Counted from the first letter of the stretch, positions 45,130 to 54,135 are shown. The stretch: DNA of 64,000 bases from VBAS01 sp963773465 (GCA_963773465.1 CAVZBF010000001.1:1612001-1676000); one strand, 5' to 3'. Numbers and translations: made by a program. The notes: generated from the letters alone by a model not told the origin.

Positions 45130-45245
45130 AGGTCTCAATTTCCTCAAATCTATAAATAAGGGCATTCACAGGCAAGGTAATTCCGCTGGCTTTATTACTG
45201 TGCAGATTTCTCAATCCGTCAATGTTAAAACACTACCGTAAAATC

Positions 45246-45266
45246 TCAACCTCAACCTCAACCTTT
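45246..45266. repeat. CTCAAC hexamer tandem repeat
   Basis: About 3.5 copies of ctcaac directly behind the OsmC stop codon; a simple microsatellite. Confidence 0.6.
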
Positions 45267-45678
45267 ACCCCCATGCACCCCAATCAATCTTAACTTCAAT
45301 ATCCGGGTGAATACTCAATTGCACCGGGCAAGTAATGCCAGTATTTTTCAGGATGGTTTTTGTTTTTTCATCAATCCCTGCCAGGTTATCGGGAATATGA
45401 AAAGTCAATTCGATGCCACCGACCCTGCGCGGATCGGCCTTCATTATTTTCAGCACTTCGATCTTTATACCATTCAGATCAAAGCCCATTGTTCTGGCCT
45501 TTATTCCCATTACAGTTATCATACAGGTAGCAAGCGAGGTCGACATCAGGTCGGTGGGAGAGAACCTTTCGCCTTTTCCATTGTTATCAACCGGTGCATC
45601 CGTCTCAAAGCTATTGCCGCTGCGCAAATGTGTGCATGTGGTTCTTAACTCGCCGTTATAAACTACTGTGGAGGTCAT
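45265..45678 (-). CDS. OsmC family peroxiredoxin-like protein
   Basis: ATG at 45678 (MTSTVVYNGELRTTCTHLRSG) is preferred over an in-frame start ten codons earlier because of the family N-terminus. 137 residues. The two redox Cys are Cys52 (SLATCMITVMG) and Cys117 (NTGITCPVQLSIHPDIEV). The PTDLMSTSLATC block and helix IKARTMG are typical. OsmC/Ohr enzymes reduce organic hydroperoxides; this one is the YhfA-like shorter type. No regulator is next to it. Confidence 0.88.
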   Translation of the reverse strand: MTSTVVYNGELRTTCTHLRSGNSFETDAPVDNNGKGERFSPTDLMSTSLATCMITVMGIKARTMGFDLNGIKIEVLKIMKADPRRVGGIELTFHIPDNLAGIDEKTKTILKNTGITCPVQLSIHPDIEVKIDWGAWG

Positions 45679-45713
45679 TATGTTTTTTTGCCCTAAATTT
45701 ACATTCATTAGCT

Positions 45714-45800
45714 AAGAGAAAAAAGAGAGAAAGAGCAAAAGAGAAAAACTCAATTTACCTGGTAACCCTCTTTATCTCCTTTTCTCTTTTAGTCTCTTAG
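45714..45800. repeat. Inverted repeat of the taagagaaaaaagagag type
   Basis: agctaagagaaaaaagaga and tctcttttagtctcttag are complementary (45713-45731 with 45783-45800), spanning the gap between divergent osmC and the secreted protein gene. Confidence 0.6.
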
Positions 45801-45821
45801 TCAAAACAAAACATCTTTCCC

Positions 45822-46629
45822 GTGAAGAAACTATTCATAATTGCCTTTCTCTTTACACTCGGCTCATCAATATTTGCGCAGGAAACCGAGACTAAGAAAA
45901 GTAAAAAAGATGCCCGTAAGGAAGAGAAGAAGAAAAAAATAAGCGATCTCATTCGCCAGGATGAAGAAGGTGTACTCGTCTATTCAAAGCAAAGTGTTTT
46001 TGGGTTACAACTGCGCACCAATGGTTACGGAGTTTTTTATGAAAGAGGTAAAATGAAATCGCAGCGGAACACCATGATCTATAGCCTTGAGTTCAACGAG
46101 ATCAAACATATTAAAGAAGATAAGTTGCCAAATGGCACGGGTGGCTTTTCATTCGGCAATCCGTATGTTTATGGCAAGGTCAATAATTTTTATTCGCTGC
46201 AACTTGGCTTTGGCCAGCAGCGTATACTCGGGCAAAAAGGAAATAAGAATGGCGTTGCTGTAAGTCTTGTTTATAAAGGAGGCCTCACAATGGGTTTGCT
46301 TCGTCCTTATTACATCGAAGTTGAAGAGAATGGCTCCAGTGTAATCGATCAAACATTCTCCCGAAACAGATTCTTTATTCAAATTTGGGTTTATACTCGG
46401 CGGCGGCGGTCTTGGCAAAGGCTGGGGCGAAATGAAAATGAAGCCCGGTGGATTTGCTAAAACAGCTCTTCGTTTCGATTTTGGCCGCTTCAATGAAGTT
46501 GTTTCCGGTATTGAAGTCGGCGTTAGTGCCGAATTCTATTCCGCCAAAATACCCATCATGCTTTATCAAAAAGATAAGCAATTCTTTTACCAGGGGCATA
46601 TCGCCATCATGTTTGGACACAGGAAGTAA
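45822..46629 (+). CDS. Secreted or outer-membrane beta protein, function unknown (one frameshift)
   Basis: GTG at 45822 starts a signal peptide (MKKLFIIAFLFTLGSSIFAQ). About 268 residues after removing one extra A near 46390 (RFFIQ to FGFILGGGGLGKGWGE). A highly charged segment (KKSKKDARKEEKKKKISDLIRQDEEG) follows the signal, then alternating beta sequence (FGLQLRTNGYGVFYERGKMKSQRNTMIYSLEFNEIKHIKED ... KPGGFAKTALRFDFGRFNEVVSGIEVGVSAEFYS...IMFGHRK) consistent with an outer-membrane barrel ending in a short C-terminal strand. No family name is certain. Confidence 0.6.
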
Positions 46630-46660
46630 TCCGTGTAAATTTGCAGAATGATGGTGTTAC

Positions 46661-46708
46661 CAGCTTAAGTAATTCTATTTAGCTTCTGTTGCGTCGCACT
46701 CTTGTACT
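46661..46708 (+). repeat. 47-bp dispersed element, copy B
   Basis: CAGCTT, 21 variable bases, then GTTGCGTCGCACTCTTGTAC(T). Same lengths as copy A at 31636-31683. Confidence 0.75.
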
Positions 46709-46769
46709 GCAGTAATTCTATTCGACAAATTGTTGCAGTAGCCAAGTGAATTCTAAAATCATTAAAAAA

Positions 46770-46863
46770 ATGTTCAATGCTCAATGTTCAATTTTCAATG
46801 CTCAACGGGAGCAAACTTTTTAAATTGAACATTGAGCATTGATAATTGAGCATTGAACATTTA
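46770..46863. repeat. Inverted repeat of the attgagcattgaac type
   Basis: ttcaatgctcaatgttcaat and attgaacattgagcattg (46770-46803 with 46824-46862) are complementary. It follows the 47-bp element and ends 10 bp before the lipA start. Confidence 0.7.
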
Positions 46864-46872
46864 ATCAAAATA

Positions 46873-47777
46873 ATGACAGAACTTCCAATAATAACAGAAC
46901 AGAGAACTAAAAAACCAGATTGGCTTCGTGTAAAGCTTCCCATCGGCGAAGAATATAAACATGTAAGAAGTCTGGTTGATACACATAAGCTCCATACATT
47001 TGCGAAAGCGGCAATTGTCCAAACATGGGTGAATGCTGGGGCGCAGGCACAGCCACATTCATGATTCTTGGAAATATCTGTACAAGAAGCTGTGGCTTTT
47101 GTGCAGTGGCTACCGGCCGGCCCGAACCAGTTGATTGGGATGAACCGCAACGGGTAGCTGAAGCTATTCATTTAATGAAAGTCAAACATGCCGTCATTAC
47201 TTCCGTTGACCGTGATGAAATAAAAGATGGCGGCTCCATCGTCTGGTACAATACGATCAAAGCAGTAAAAGCATTGAATCCTGATACAACATTAGAAACA
47301 CTGATCCCTGATTTCAAAGGAGAGAAAGAAAATATTCAACGCATTATTGATGCCGCGCCTGAAGTGGTAAGCCACAATATTGAAACGGTAGAACGATTAA
47401 CAAGGCAGGTACGCATACAGGCAAAATACTGGCGCAGCATGGAAGTAATAAAAATTTTAAAACAAGGCGGCATGAGAACCAAAAGCGGTATCATGCTCGG
47501 TCTTGGTGAAGCAAGAGAAGAAGTGATCCAAACCATGACCGACCTTCGTGATAATGGCTGTGATGTGATAACTATCGGGCAATATTTACAACCTACAAAA
47601 AAACATTTACCCGTTTATCGTTTTGTGCATCCTGATGAGTTTGCCGAATATCGTGAGATCGGTTATCAACTGGGATTGGATTATGTAGAAAGCGGCCCGC
47701 TGGTCCGTTCATCTTATCATAGCGAAAGACATGTATTTGCGGGATTGGGGAGAAAGGAGTGGGAGAGCAGTAGATAG
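46873..47777 (+). CDS. lipA: Lipoyl synthase (one frameshift)
   Basis: About 302 residues. ATG at 46873 opens MTELPIITEQRTKKPDWLRVKLP. A missing A near 46998 breaks the frame; repaired, the sequence reads LHTICESGNCPNMGECWG with the auxiliary-cluster Cys residues, and then CTRSCGFCAV carries the radical-SAM CxxxCxxC. Other blocks are TSVDRDEIKDGGS, VSHNIETVERL and ESGPLVRSSYHSERH with the Ser/Arg ligand region. It inserts sulfur into octanoyl groups on E2 and GcvH proteins. The break is probably an error. It supplies the cofactor for the dehydrogenase whose E1 beta is at 15412. Confidence 0.93.
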
Positions 47778-47828
47778 TTCGGAGTTCAGAGTTCGGAGTA
47801 CGGAGTCCTGCTGCGGCGGGATTTTTTG
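47776..47828 (+). terminator. gagttcgg word repeat (copy 3) ending in a terminator of lipA
   Basis: tagttcggagttcagagttcggagtacggag (47776-47805) directly behind the lipA stop, then TCCTGC-tgc-GGCGGGA with T6 (47806-47828), a weak but usable hairpin. Confidence 0.5.
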
Positions 47829-47927
47829 CTTTCTATTTATCCCGTTTTCGATTGACGATTAATTAAATTTGGAACAAAAACTTGCTTAAAGCAGGGTGTT
47901 GTTCGCTACTACCATATTTTTGATCAT

Positions 47928-49305
47928 ATGGGAACTGAAATAAAAGCAAACAGACTTGTCGAATTAGTTCATGAACGCAGGGGCGACATTAGGTTGGCTA
48001 ATAGAATAATAGAGGATCCACTAATGTTGGTAAACTTGACCGAAAAAGTTCAAATCGAATTGTTGAATTGTACCTTCCTTAATGTTGTTACCATAGTTAT
48101 CAACAATAGCGACAATTGTTTCTTAGATTTTTCGGATCTACGTTCAGGAATCATTTAATAATAATGATAACAAACGATAAACGCGTAAAGCTAAATTTTT
48201 CACATTGTCATTTTGAAATGGGGTTTCAACTAGAGTCAACTAATGGCTTAACTGAAATCATGGCTAACAAGTTTAAATCAAACGGGCAAATTGATTTGAG
48301 TAATAGCTCTCTTTCTAAATTGTCATTTGCTGAATTTGAGTTTGTCAATGATTGTAAAGAGAAAGAATTTATATTGGATAATTCTAAAATCATCATAGAC
48401 TCGATTTTTAATAAAAGTTATTTAGGAGACGCTTCCGCGGTATCTACGACATTCATGTCTCACTGCAAATTCGATAACGCCAAATTTGATACTGCCACTT
48501 TTTACAATGCTGTTTTTGAAAAAGATTTATATTTTAACAAAGCTGAGTTTGGAAAACACGCTTTTTTCAACGGTTCAAAGTTTGCGGGAAATGTTATTGC
48601 TGTAAACTGTAATGAAAACAGTCCCGATTGTATGAATGATTTCTCAGGATCAGAATTTTCTGATAAAGTATTTTTTAATTTTTCTCGTTTTAGAAGTGCA
48701 ACATTTAAGAATTGCAGTTTTCGTAATGTAGCTTCGTTTAAAGACACAGACTTCCGTCAAGTAGACTTCGAACGATGTTTCGTTGAAAAAGGTGCTGACT
48801 TTTCTAATACCAGTTATGAGGAAGGTGATCGGGAAAGTTATCGGATAATTAGAAGTGAATTATTGAAGGTAAATAATAAATTTGAGTCTCTACATTACCA
48901 TGCTAAGGAGTTATCTGTTTATGAAAAGCAGTTAACTTTTAAAGATAATTTTGGAGAAAAGTTCATGTTATCCTTAAACAGAATTTCTTCAAATCACGGA
49001 TTGAATTGGACAAGAGATTTAGTGTTTACGATAGCAATATCAATATTCTTTTTTGCAGTATATCTTCTTATTCTTCCGAAAAGGCCTTTTAGTTTGGGGT
49101 GGGTATCTTGGAGCTCCTATTTAACTGCTACTAATTTAACGGTCGAATATTTTTAAGGTTTTTTGTTGTCACTCATGACATGGATTTTATGAAAGAGTTT
49201 AAACCCAACGCTTTAAATTACTTGATAGATTTTTTAAGCAAAATATTTATCAGTTACGGTCTATACCAAACAATCCAAGCTTTTAGAAAATACGGTAGAA
49301 GTTAG
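47928..49305 (+). CDS. Pentapeptide-repeat-like protein with C-terminal membrane segment (two frameshifts)
   Basis: Three open segments in series make one protein of about 457 residues. The first ends at about 48155, the second at about 49153, the third (MDFMKEFKPNALNYLIDFLSK...YQTIQAFRKYG) stops at 49305. The middle part has F/A every fifth residue (NAKFDTATFYNAVFEKDLYFNKAEFGKHAFFNGSKF), a right-handed beta helix of pentapeptide repeats. Then a helical segment (YRIIRSELLKVNNKFESLHYHAKEL) and one hydrophobic span (LVFTIAISIFFFAVYLLIL). The gene is AT-rich relative to lipA and the following gene, a possible sign of transfer. Role unknown. Confidence 0.7.
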
Positions 49306-49333
49306 AATGTGCACGAAAGGCTACAACAAGTTA

Positions 49334-49789
49334 ATGAAAACTTTCTCCTCAAAAATTCAAATAATCGGCATTAATCCTTATGTATTACTTCCATCTCCGG
49401 TATTAAAATATATTTTTCAAAAAGCCGGAAAAAATAAAGGTGCAATACCCGTTAAGTTAAAAATTGGCGGAAAAAACTTTATTCAGAATTTAGTAAAGTA
49501 TAGCGGCAAATGGAGATTGTATTTGAATGGACCAATGCGAAAAGCCGCGGGAAAAGATGTTGGTGATATGATCGATGTGCAAATTGATTTTGATGTAAAG
49601 CCAAGAACAACTCCAATCCATCCAAAGCTTAAAAAAGCATTTAAGGAAAATAAAGAAGCGAAGAAAGCATATGACGATCTTAATCCTTCAAGACAAAAAG
49701 AAATTCTGAAGTATATAAATTTTTTAAAGTCAGAAGAAAGCGTGGAAAAGAATATACAAAAAGCAATTGCTCATTTAACAGGTAAATAA
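49334..49789 (+). CDS. DUF1905 / YdeI-OmpD-associated family protein
   Basis: ATG at 49334 gives 151 residues; nine further residues upstream do not look genuine. The N-terminal DUF1905 barrel covers KIQIIGINPYVLLPSPVLKYIFQKAG...KWRLYLNGPMRKAAGKDVGDMIDVQIDFD. The C-terminal YdeI/bacteriocin-protection-like helical domain is HPKLKKAFKENKEAKKAYDDLNPSRQKEILKYINFLKSEESVEKNIQKAIAHL. Function unclear; it is the first of a set of small conserved genes up to 59015. Confidence 0.8.
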   Translation: MKTFSSKIQIIGINPYVLLPSPVLKYIFQKAGKNKGAIPVKLKIGGKNFIQNLVKYSGKWRLYLNGPMRKAAGKDVGDMIDVQIDFDVKPRTTPIHPKLKKAFKENKEAKKAYDDLNPSRQKEILKYINFLKSEESVEKNIQKAIAHLTGK

Positions 49790-49825
49790 TTTATTTATTA
49801 ATCCTGGCTTTAAAACCCGCCGTAT

Positions 49826-49897
49826 AATGGCCTTAAGGGCTAAAGCCCTGGTTCCATATTAGCGCAATTAACCCAAGCCTTAAGGCTGGGGCTATAA
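49826..49897. repeat. REP-like palindrome pair, copy 2
   Basis: GGGCTAAAGCCC (49837-49848) and AGCCTTAAGGCT (49876-49887) followed by GGGGCTATA, with the same spacing as copies 1 and 3. The remaining gap to 49991 holds no gene. Confidence 0.7.
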
Positions 49898-49991
49898 ATA
49901 CCCGCCTTCATAGTGGGCTTTGCCGACCTTGACGGACGATACCTGTTACAGTTTGATCAGGAGTTTTAACTTTATCAAATAAAAAATCACT

Positions 49992-50513
49992 ATGCGAAAG
50001 ATCATTCTCCAACTTGCAGTGAGCCTCGATGGATACATTGAAGGCCCAAATGGCGAGTTCGACTGGTGTTTTGTCGAGCAGGATTATGGCATGTCTGCCT
50101 TTTTCAAGCGGATCGATGCAACGTTTATGGGCCGGAAAACTTATGAACTTGCATTAGCGATGCAAGACCAGGTACCGGCAGGTTTTCCGAAGTTTAAAGA
50201 ATACGTTTTTTCAAACAGCCTTACTAAAGTAAAAGAAGATGTAACGATAATAAATGGTGATATTAAAAATGAAGTAGAAAAAATAAAAAACGAAAAAGGA
50301 AAAGATATTTGGCTATTTGGCGGCGCCGATCTTATCGCTTCGCTAATGAACTTTCAACTTGTAGACGAAATTATCTTGGCAATCCATCCTGTTATACTTG
50401 GCGGAGGAAAACCTTTGTTCAAAGAAATTAAGGAAAGAACATGGTTGACGCTTACCGATCACAAGGTTTATCCAGACGGGCTTGCATTACTTACGTACGT
50501 AATGAAAGAGTGA
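49992..50513 (+). CDS. Dihydrofolate reductase family protein (RibD C-terminal type)
   Basis: 173 residues. Typical features: MRKIILQLAVSLDGYIEGPNGEFDWCF, then MGRKTYELALAMQ, IWLFGGADLIASLMNFQLVDEIILAIHPVILGGGKPLFKEI. This YyaP/YwjB subgroup shares the fold of RibD reductase domains and binds NADPH, but the physiological substrate is unknown. Its stop is 26 bp before the serine hydrolase start. Confidence 0.88.
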   Translation: MRKIILQLAVSLDGYIEGPNGEFDWCFVEQDYGMSAFFKRIDATFMGRKTYELALAMQDQVPAGFPKFKEYVFSNSLTKVKEDVTIINGDIKNEVEKIKNEKGKDIWLFGGADLIASLMNFQLVDEIILAIHPVILGGGKPLFKEIKERTWLTLTDHKVYPDGLALLTYVMKE

Positions 50514-50539
50514 TCAATGTTTTAAATTATCTTCACTTC

Positions 50540-51829
50540 ATGCGTCATCAAAGCCTGATTTTTCTCCTGCTTATTTATTCGATAACCAGTGTTGCGCAAC
50601 CGCGAACAGATAAACTATTGGAAAATATTTTCGCTGCCGAAAAAGATAGTTTGTTCCAGTCGGTGATAAAACATCCGGAAGTATACCGTTTTCAAATCAT
50701 CTACACACAGATAAACCGCGATAAAGATAATGTGCCATCGTTCACTAACTATCATTACAATTATGATTCACTAAGATATTTTAATCCTGCTTCTACCGTA
50801 AAAATGCCGCTTGCTTTTTTATGCCTGGAAAAAATGAATCAACTGAAAGAAAAAGGTGTAAATATGTATACGCCGATGCAATTTGACAGCGGCTATTTAC
50901 GTCAAACAGTTTTGTATAGAGACAGCACCGCAGAAAACAGACTGCCGTCCATTGCACAATTTATCCGTAAGGCTTTTTTGGTAAGCGATAATGATGCGTA
51001 TAACAGGATGTATGAATTCGTGGGTCAGCAAACTATTAACCGGCGCATGCATGAGATGGGTTATCCGGATTTCCGCATCACCCGTCGCTTTATGCGGATG
51101 AATGCAGATGAGAACCGCCACACAAACCCGATCCGGTTTATCAAATCCGATGGATCTCTTATTTATCAGCAACCAATGGCCTTTAACAGGGATTCATTTG
51201 ATTTCAGTCATATAAATAAAATGGGAAACGCTTATATGAATGCGCAGGATAGTCTTATTCTTGAACCAATCGATTTTACTACTGCTAATAATGTAACTGT
51301 TTATCATTTGCAGCAATTGTTACAATCTGTTTCGTTCCCGAATTCAGTTCCTGAGAACAGGCGATTTCGTTTAACCCGGGAAGATTATAATTTCTTATAT
51401 CGTTATCTTTCACAATATTCATCAGAAACTGATTATCCGAAATATGATACAAGTCTTTATTATGACAGCTATGTAAAATTCTTTTTTAAAAATGGCAGCC
51501 ATGATATTCCGAACTATCTCCGGGTATTTAATAAAGTTGGCTGGGCATATGGTTGTCTTACTGATGTATCGTATGTCGTGGATTTCAAAAATAAAGTCGA
51601 GTTTATGCTTACGGCAACCATTTATGTAAACAGCGATGGGGTTATGAATGATAACAATTATGATTATGATAATATTGGTTATCCTTTCCTGTACCGGTTA
51701 GGACAATGTATGTACAACTATGAATTAAAACGTAACAAAAAATATAAACCCAATCTTTCTGCATTTAATATTCACTATGAAAAAAGAAAGGAAGATGGTC
51801 GCCTGGCCATAAAGGAAATCGACAATTAA
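50540..51829 (+). CDS. Secreted serine hydrolase, class A beta-lactamase-like fold
   Basis: ATG at 50540 begins a signal peptide (MRHQSLIFLLLIYSITSVAQ); 429 residues. The three active-site elements of penicillin-recognising enzymes are visible: SxxK in PASTVKMPLAF, SDN in LVSDNDAYNRM, and a KxG-like triad in FNKVGWAYG. The long insertions and lack of a strong beta-lactamase omega loop suggest a peptidase- or esterase-type member, not a resistance enzyme. Followed by a VOC gene 5 bp downstream. Confidence 0.75.
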   Translation: MRHQSLIFLLLIYSITSVAQPRTDKLLENIFAAEKDSLFQSVIKHPEVYRFQIIYTQINRDKDNVPSFTNYHYNYDSLRYFNPASTVKMPLAFLCLEKMNQLKEKGVNMYTPMQFDSGYLRQTVLYRDSTAENRLPSIAQFIRKAFLVSDNDAYNRMYEFVGQQTINRRMHEMGYPDFRITRRFMRMNADENRHTNPIRFIKSDGSLIYQQPMAFNRDSFDFSHINKMGNAYMNAQDSLILEPIDFTTANNVTVYHLQQLLQSVSFPNSVPENRRFRLTREDYNFLYRYLSQYSSETDYPKYDTSLYYDSYVKFFFKNGSHDIPNYLRVFNKVGWAYGCLTDVSYVVDFKNKVEFMLTATIYVNSDGVMNDNNYDYDNIGYPFLYRLGQCMYNYELKRNKKYKPNLSAFNIHYEKRKEDGRLAIKEIDN

Positions 51830-51834
51830 AAATT

Positions 51835-52227
51835 ATGAAACAAAGACTTGCTCATATCGCTATCCTGGTTGATGATTATGACGAAGCCATAAAATTTTAT
51901 ACAGAAAAATTGCATTTTACCCTCGTGGAAGATACCCGGTTGAGCGACACAAAACGTTGGGTACTGGTGCGACCTAAAGGATCAATTGAATGTTGCCTGT
52001 TGCTTGCAAAGGCTGCCAATGAAGAACAGAAAAGCAGGGTAGGGAATCAAACAGGCGGCAGAGTTTTTTTATTCCTGCATACAGATAATTTTGAAAGAGA
52101 TTTTCAAAATTTATTAGCCAATCGAATTGAAATTGTAAGGCAGCCGCAGCAAGAAGTTTATGGTACAGTTGCAGTCTTTAAGGATATTTATGGAAACCTC
52201 TGGGATTTGATCGAATCAGCAGAATAA
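51835..52227 (+). CDS. VOC (glyoxalase/bleomycin-resistance) family protein
   Basis: 130 residues, one VOC module: RLAHIAILVDDYDEAIKFYTEKLHFTLVED with His7 as a metal-ligand candidate, then WVLVRPKGSIECCLLLA, GRVFLFLHTDNFERDF, VYGTVAVFKDIYGNLWDLIES with the terminal Glu. Enzyme or binding role unknown. It sits 7 bp before an AraC-type gene, which suggests co-regulation of the two. Confidence 0.88.
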   Translation: MKQRLAHIAILVDDYDEAIKFYTEKLHFTLVEDTRLSDTKRWVLVRPKGSIECCLLLAKAANEEQKSRVGNQTGGRVFLFLHTDNFERDFQNLLANRIEIVRQPQQEVYGTVAVFKDIYGNLWDLIESAE

Positions 52228-52234
52228 TAATCTT

Positions 52235-52618
52235 ATGACCTTCTATCGTGACGAAATTGCAAGACTCAACAAAGCTTTGTATCCTCATAATGATCTGACA
52301 AAACAGATCATAGACTCCAAAGTTTATATCGAAAAGCATTTCTCAGAAGACATCAACCTGGATAAAATTGCAAACAAAGCACTGATTTCTAAATTTCATT
52401 TTATTCGCTTGTTTAAAAAATATTATGGCCGTACACCCAATCAATACCTGCAGGAAGTAAGGATTGAAAAAGCAAAAAAATTATTGCAGAAAGGAAATTC
52501 AATCGATGAAGTTTGTGTTGCGATCGGACTCATGAGTAAAACCTCTTTTATAAGTTTATTTAAGAAAAAGACAGGTCATACACCAAAAGCCTATCAAAAT
52601 AAAAAAAAGCAATTTTGA
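52235..52618 (+). CDS. Short AraC-type regulator, DNA-binding domain only
   Basis: 127 residues; it consists of nearly only the double helix-turn-helix: IDSKVYIEKHFSEDINLDKIANKALISKFHFIRLFKKYYGRTPNQYLQEVRIEKAKKLL and SIDEVCVAIGLMSKTSFISLFKKKTGHTPKAY. No ligand-binding domain. The upstream VOC gene at 51835 may supply the sensing function or be its target. A REP-like element follows. Confidence 0.87.
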   Translation: MTFYRDEIARLNKALYPHNDLTKQIIDSKVYIEKHFSEDINLDKIANKALISKFHFIRLFKKYYGRTPNQYLQEVRIEKAKKLLQKGNSIDEVCVAIGLMSKTSFISLFKKKTGHTPKAYQNKKKQF

Positions 52619-52672
52619 AGAGCGATAAATACATTTCATGTATCATTTTTGCAGAATAAAACTGAGTAATAC

Positions 52673-52768
52673 GGGCTAAAGCCCAGATTAGTTGGATATG
52701 TTTTTTAGCCCCAGCCTTAAGGCTGGGGTTATGAAAGTGATTCTTCCTTTTAGGGCTTCAGCCCTTCT
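52673..52768. repeat. REP-like palindrome group, copy 3
   Basis: GGGCTAAAGCCC (52673-52684), CCCCAGCCTTAAGGCTGGGG (52709-52728), and a third palindrome AGGGCTTCAGCCCT near 52752-52765. The first two keep the spacing of copies at 12498 and 49826. Confidence 0.75.
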
Positions 52769-52782
52769 AAAAAACAATCAAT

Positions 52783-53166
52783 ATGAAAATCAAAATCACA
52801 AGCGTAATGGTGGATGACCAGGACAAGGCTTTAAAATTTTATACCGAAAAGCTTGGGTTCGTAAAGAAAACAGAAGTCCCGATGGGTGAGCATAGATGGT
52901 TGACGGTTGTTTCAGGAGAAGAACCAGATGGTGTAGAGCTTCTTTTGGAACCTATGGGTTTTGCACCCGCAAAAGTCTTTCAAAAAGCATTGAAGGATGC
53001 TGGAATTCCATTAACCCAATTCTATGTTGATAATATCCAAAGCGAATATGAGCGATTGGAAAAACTCGGAGTAAAATTCAGCATGAAACCAACAAAGATG
53101 GGCCCTGCCACGCTTGCCGTGCTGGATGATACATGCGGCAACAATATACAGTTAGTTCAGGTGTAA
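52783..53166 (+). CDS. VOC family protein
   Basis: 127 residues. MKIKITSVMVDDQDKALKFYTEKLGFVKKTEVP and the C-terminal ATLAVLDDTCGNNIQLVQV form a VOC pair, with EHRWLTVVSGEEPDGVELLLEPMG between. The usual first His is not obvious, so metal binding is doubtful. Its 3' end overlaps the convergent GlxA-type gene by 15 bp. Confidence 0.87.
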   Translation: MKIKITSVMVDDQDKALKFYTEKLGFVKKTEVPMGEHRWLTVVSGEEPDGVELLLEPMGFAPAKVFQKALKDAGIPLTQFYVDNIQSEYERLEKLGVKFSMKPTKMGPATLAVLDDTCGNNIQLVQV

Positions 53167-54135
53167 GGTTTCTTTATTGTATTTACTGCGGTAATCAAGC
53201 GGCGACATACCGGTTACTTTTTTAAATACATCACGGAAAGCTTTTGTATCGGCATAGCCAACTTCAAACATTACTTCAGAAACGGTTTTTCTTCCTGTTT
53301 CAAATTGTTTCTTGGCCGATTCTATCTTCACTCTTTGTATATATTCAATTATCGTATTGTTTGTCGCTTTTTTAAATCTTCTTTCAAAAGTGCGGCGGCC
53401 GATCGCAAATTTTGAACACAGTTCATCTACCGTGATCTTTTCCATAAAATTATTCTCAATAAACTCCTGTGCCTTTTTTATTTCATCATCGTCATGAATT
53501 TTTTGCCCGATGAACATGGTGAAAGGCGATTGACTCTTCCTGTCAATATCCAAAACAAAAAACTTAGAAGCAAGAATAGCCAGTTCACGGCTCGTATATT
53601 TTTCTACAAGATGCAATAATAAATTCCAATAAGAATTGGCGCCGCCGCTTGTATAAAGTCCGTTTTGATCGGTCACGATCTTATTGTCAACAAGATCTAC
53701 TTCGGTAAACATACTTCTGAATTCGTTTGCAAACAGCCAGTGCGTCGAACAGGGCTTACCATTCAATAAACCGGTAGATGCAAGAATAAATGCGCCCAGG
53801 CAAAGGCTTGCTACTTCAGATCCATTTTTATACTGCATAACGATCCATGGAATAAAATCATTATTCAGCTTAATTGCATGCTCAAGATTACCACTGATAG
53901 CAGGAATGATTATCAGGTCAGGCTTCTTTGCATTTTTAAGAGTCGCATCCGTATGAATCGAAAATATTCCATCGGCAAGCTTTACTTCATTGCTAAGACC
54001 GACTAACTCCACATTAAACAAGGCCGGCTTGCCCTGGCTTTTTATAAACTCGTTTACAGCAGTAAACATATAACGCGGATCAGCCACTGCTTCAATCACT
54101 GCTGTTTCAGGAACAAGTATTGCGATATTCTTCAT
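53152..54135 (-). CDS. GlxA-type AraC regulator with DJ-1/PfpI domain
   Basis: ATG at 54135 (MKNIAILVPETAVIEAV) is preferred to an upstream ATG; 327 residues. Residues 1-190 are a DJ-1/PfpI-like glutamine amidotransferase fold (VASLCLGAFILASTGLLNGKPCSTHW, with the nucleophile-elbow Cys in SLCLG). Residues about 220-325 form the AraC helix-turn-helix (ITVDELCSKFAIGRRTFERRFKKATNNTIIEYIQRVKI...TVSEVMFEVGYADTKAFRDVFKKVTGMSPLDYR). Probably controls the stress-type genes that flank it. Confidence 0.9.
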   Translation of the reverse strand: MKNIAILVPETAVIEAVADPRYMFTAVNEFIKSQGKPALFNVELVGLSNEVKLADGIFSIHTDATLKNAKKPDLIIIPAISGNLEHAIKLNNDFIPWIVMQYKNGSEVASLCLGAFILASTGLLNGKPCSTHWLFANEFRSMFTEVDLVDNKIVTDQNGLYTSGGANSYWNLLLHLVEKYTSRELAILASKFFVLDIDRKSQSPFTMFIGQKIHDDDEIKKAQEFIENNFMEKITVDELCSKFAIGRRTFERRFKKATNNTIIEYIQRVKIESAKKQFETGRKTVSEVMFEVGYADTKAFRDVFKKVTGMSPLDYRSKYNKETLHLN

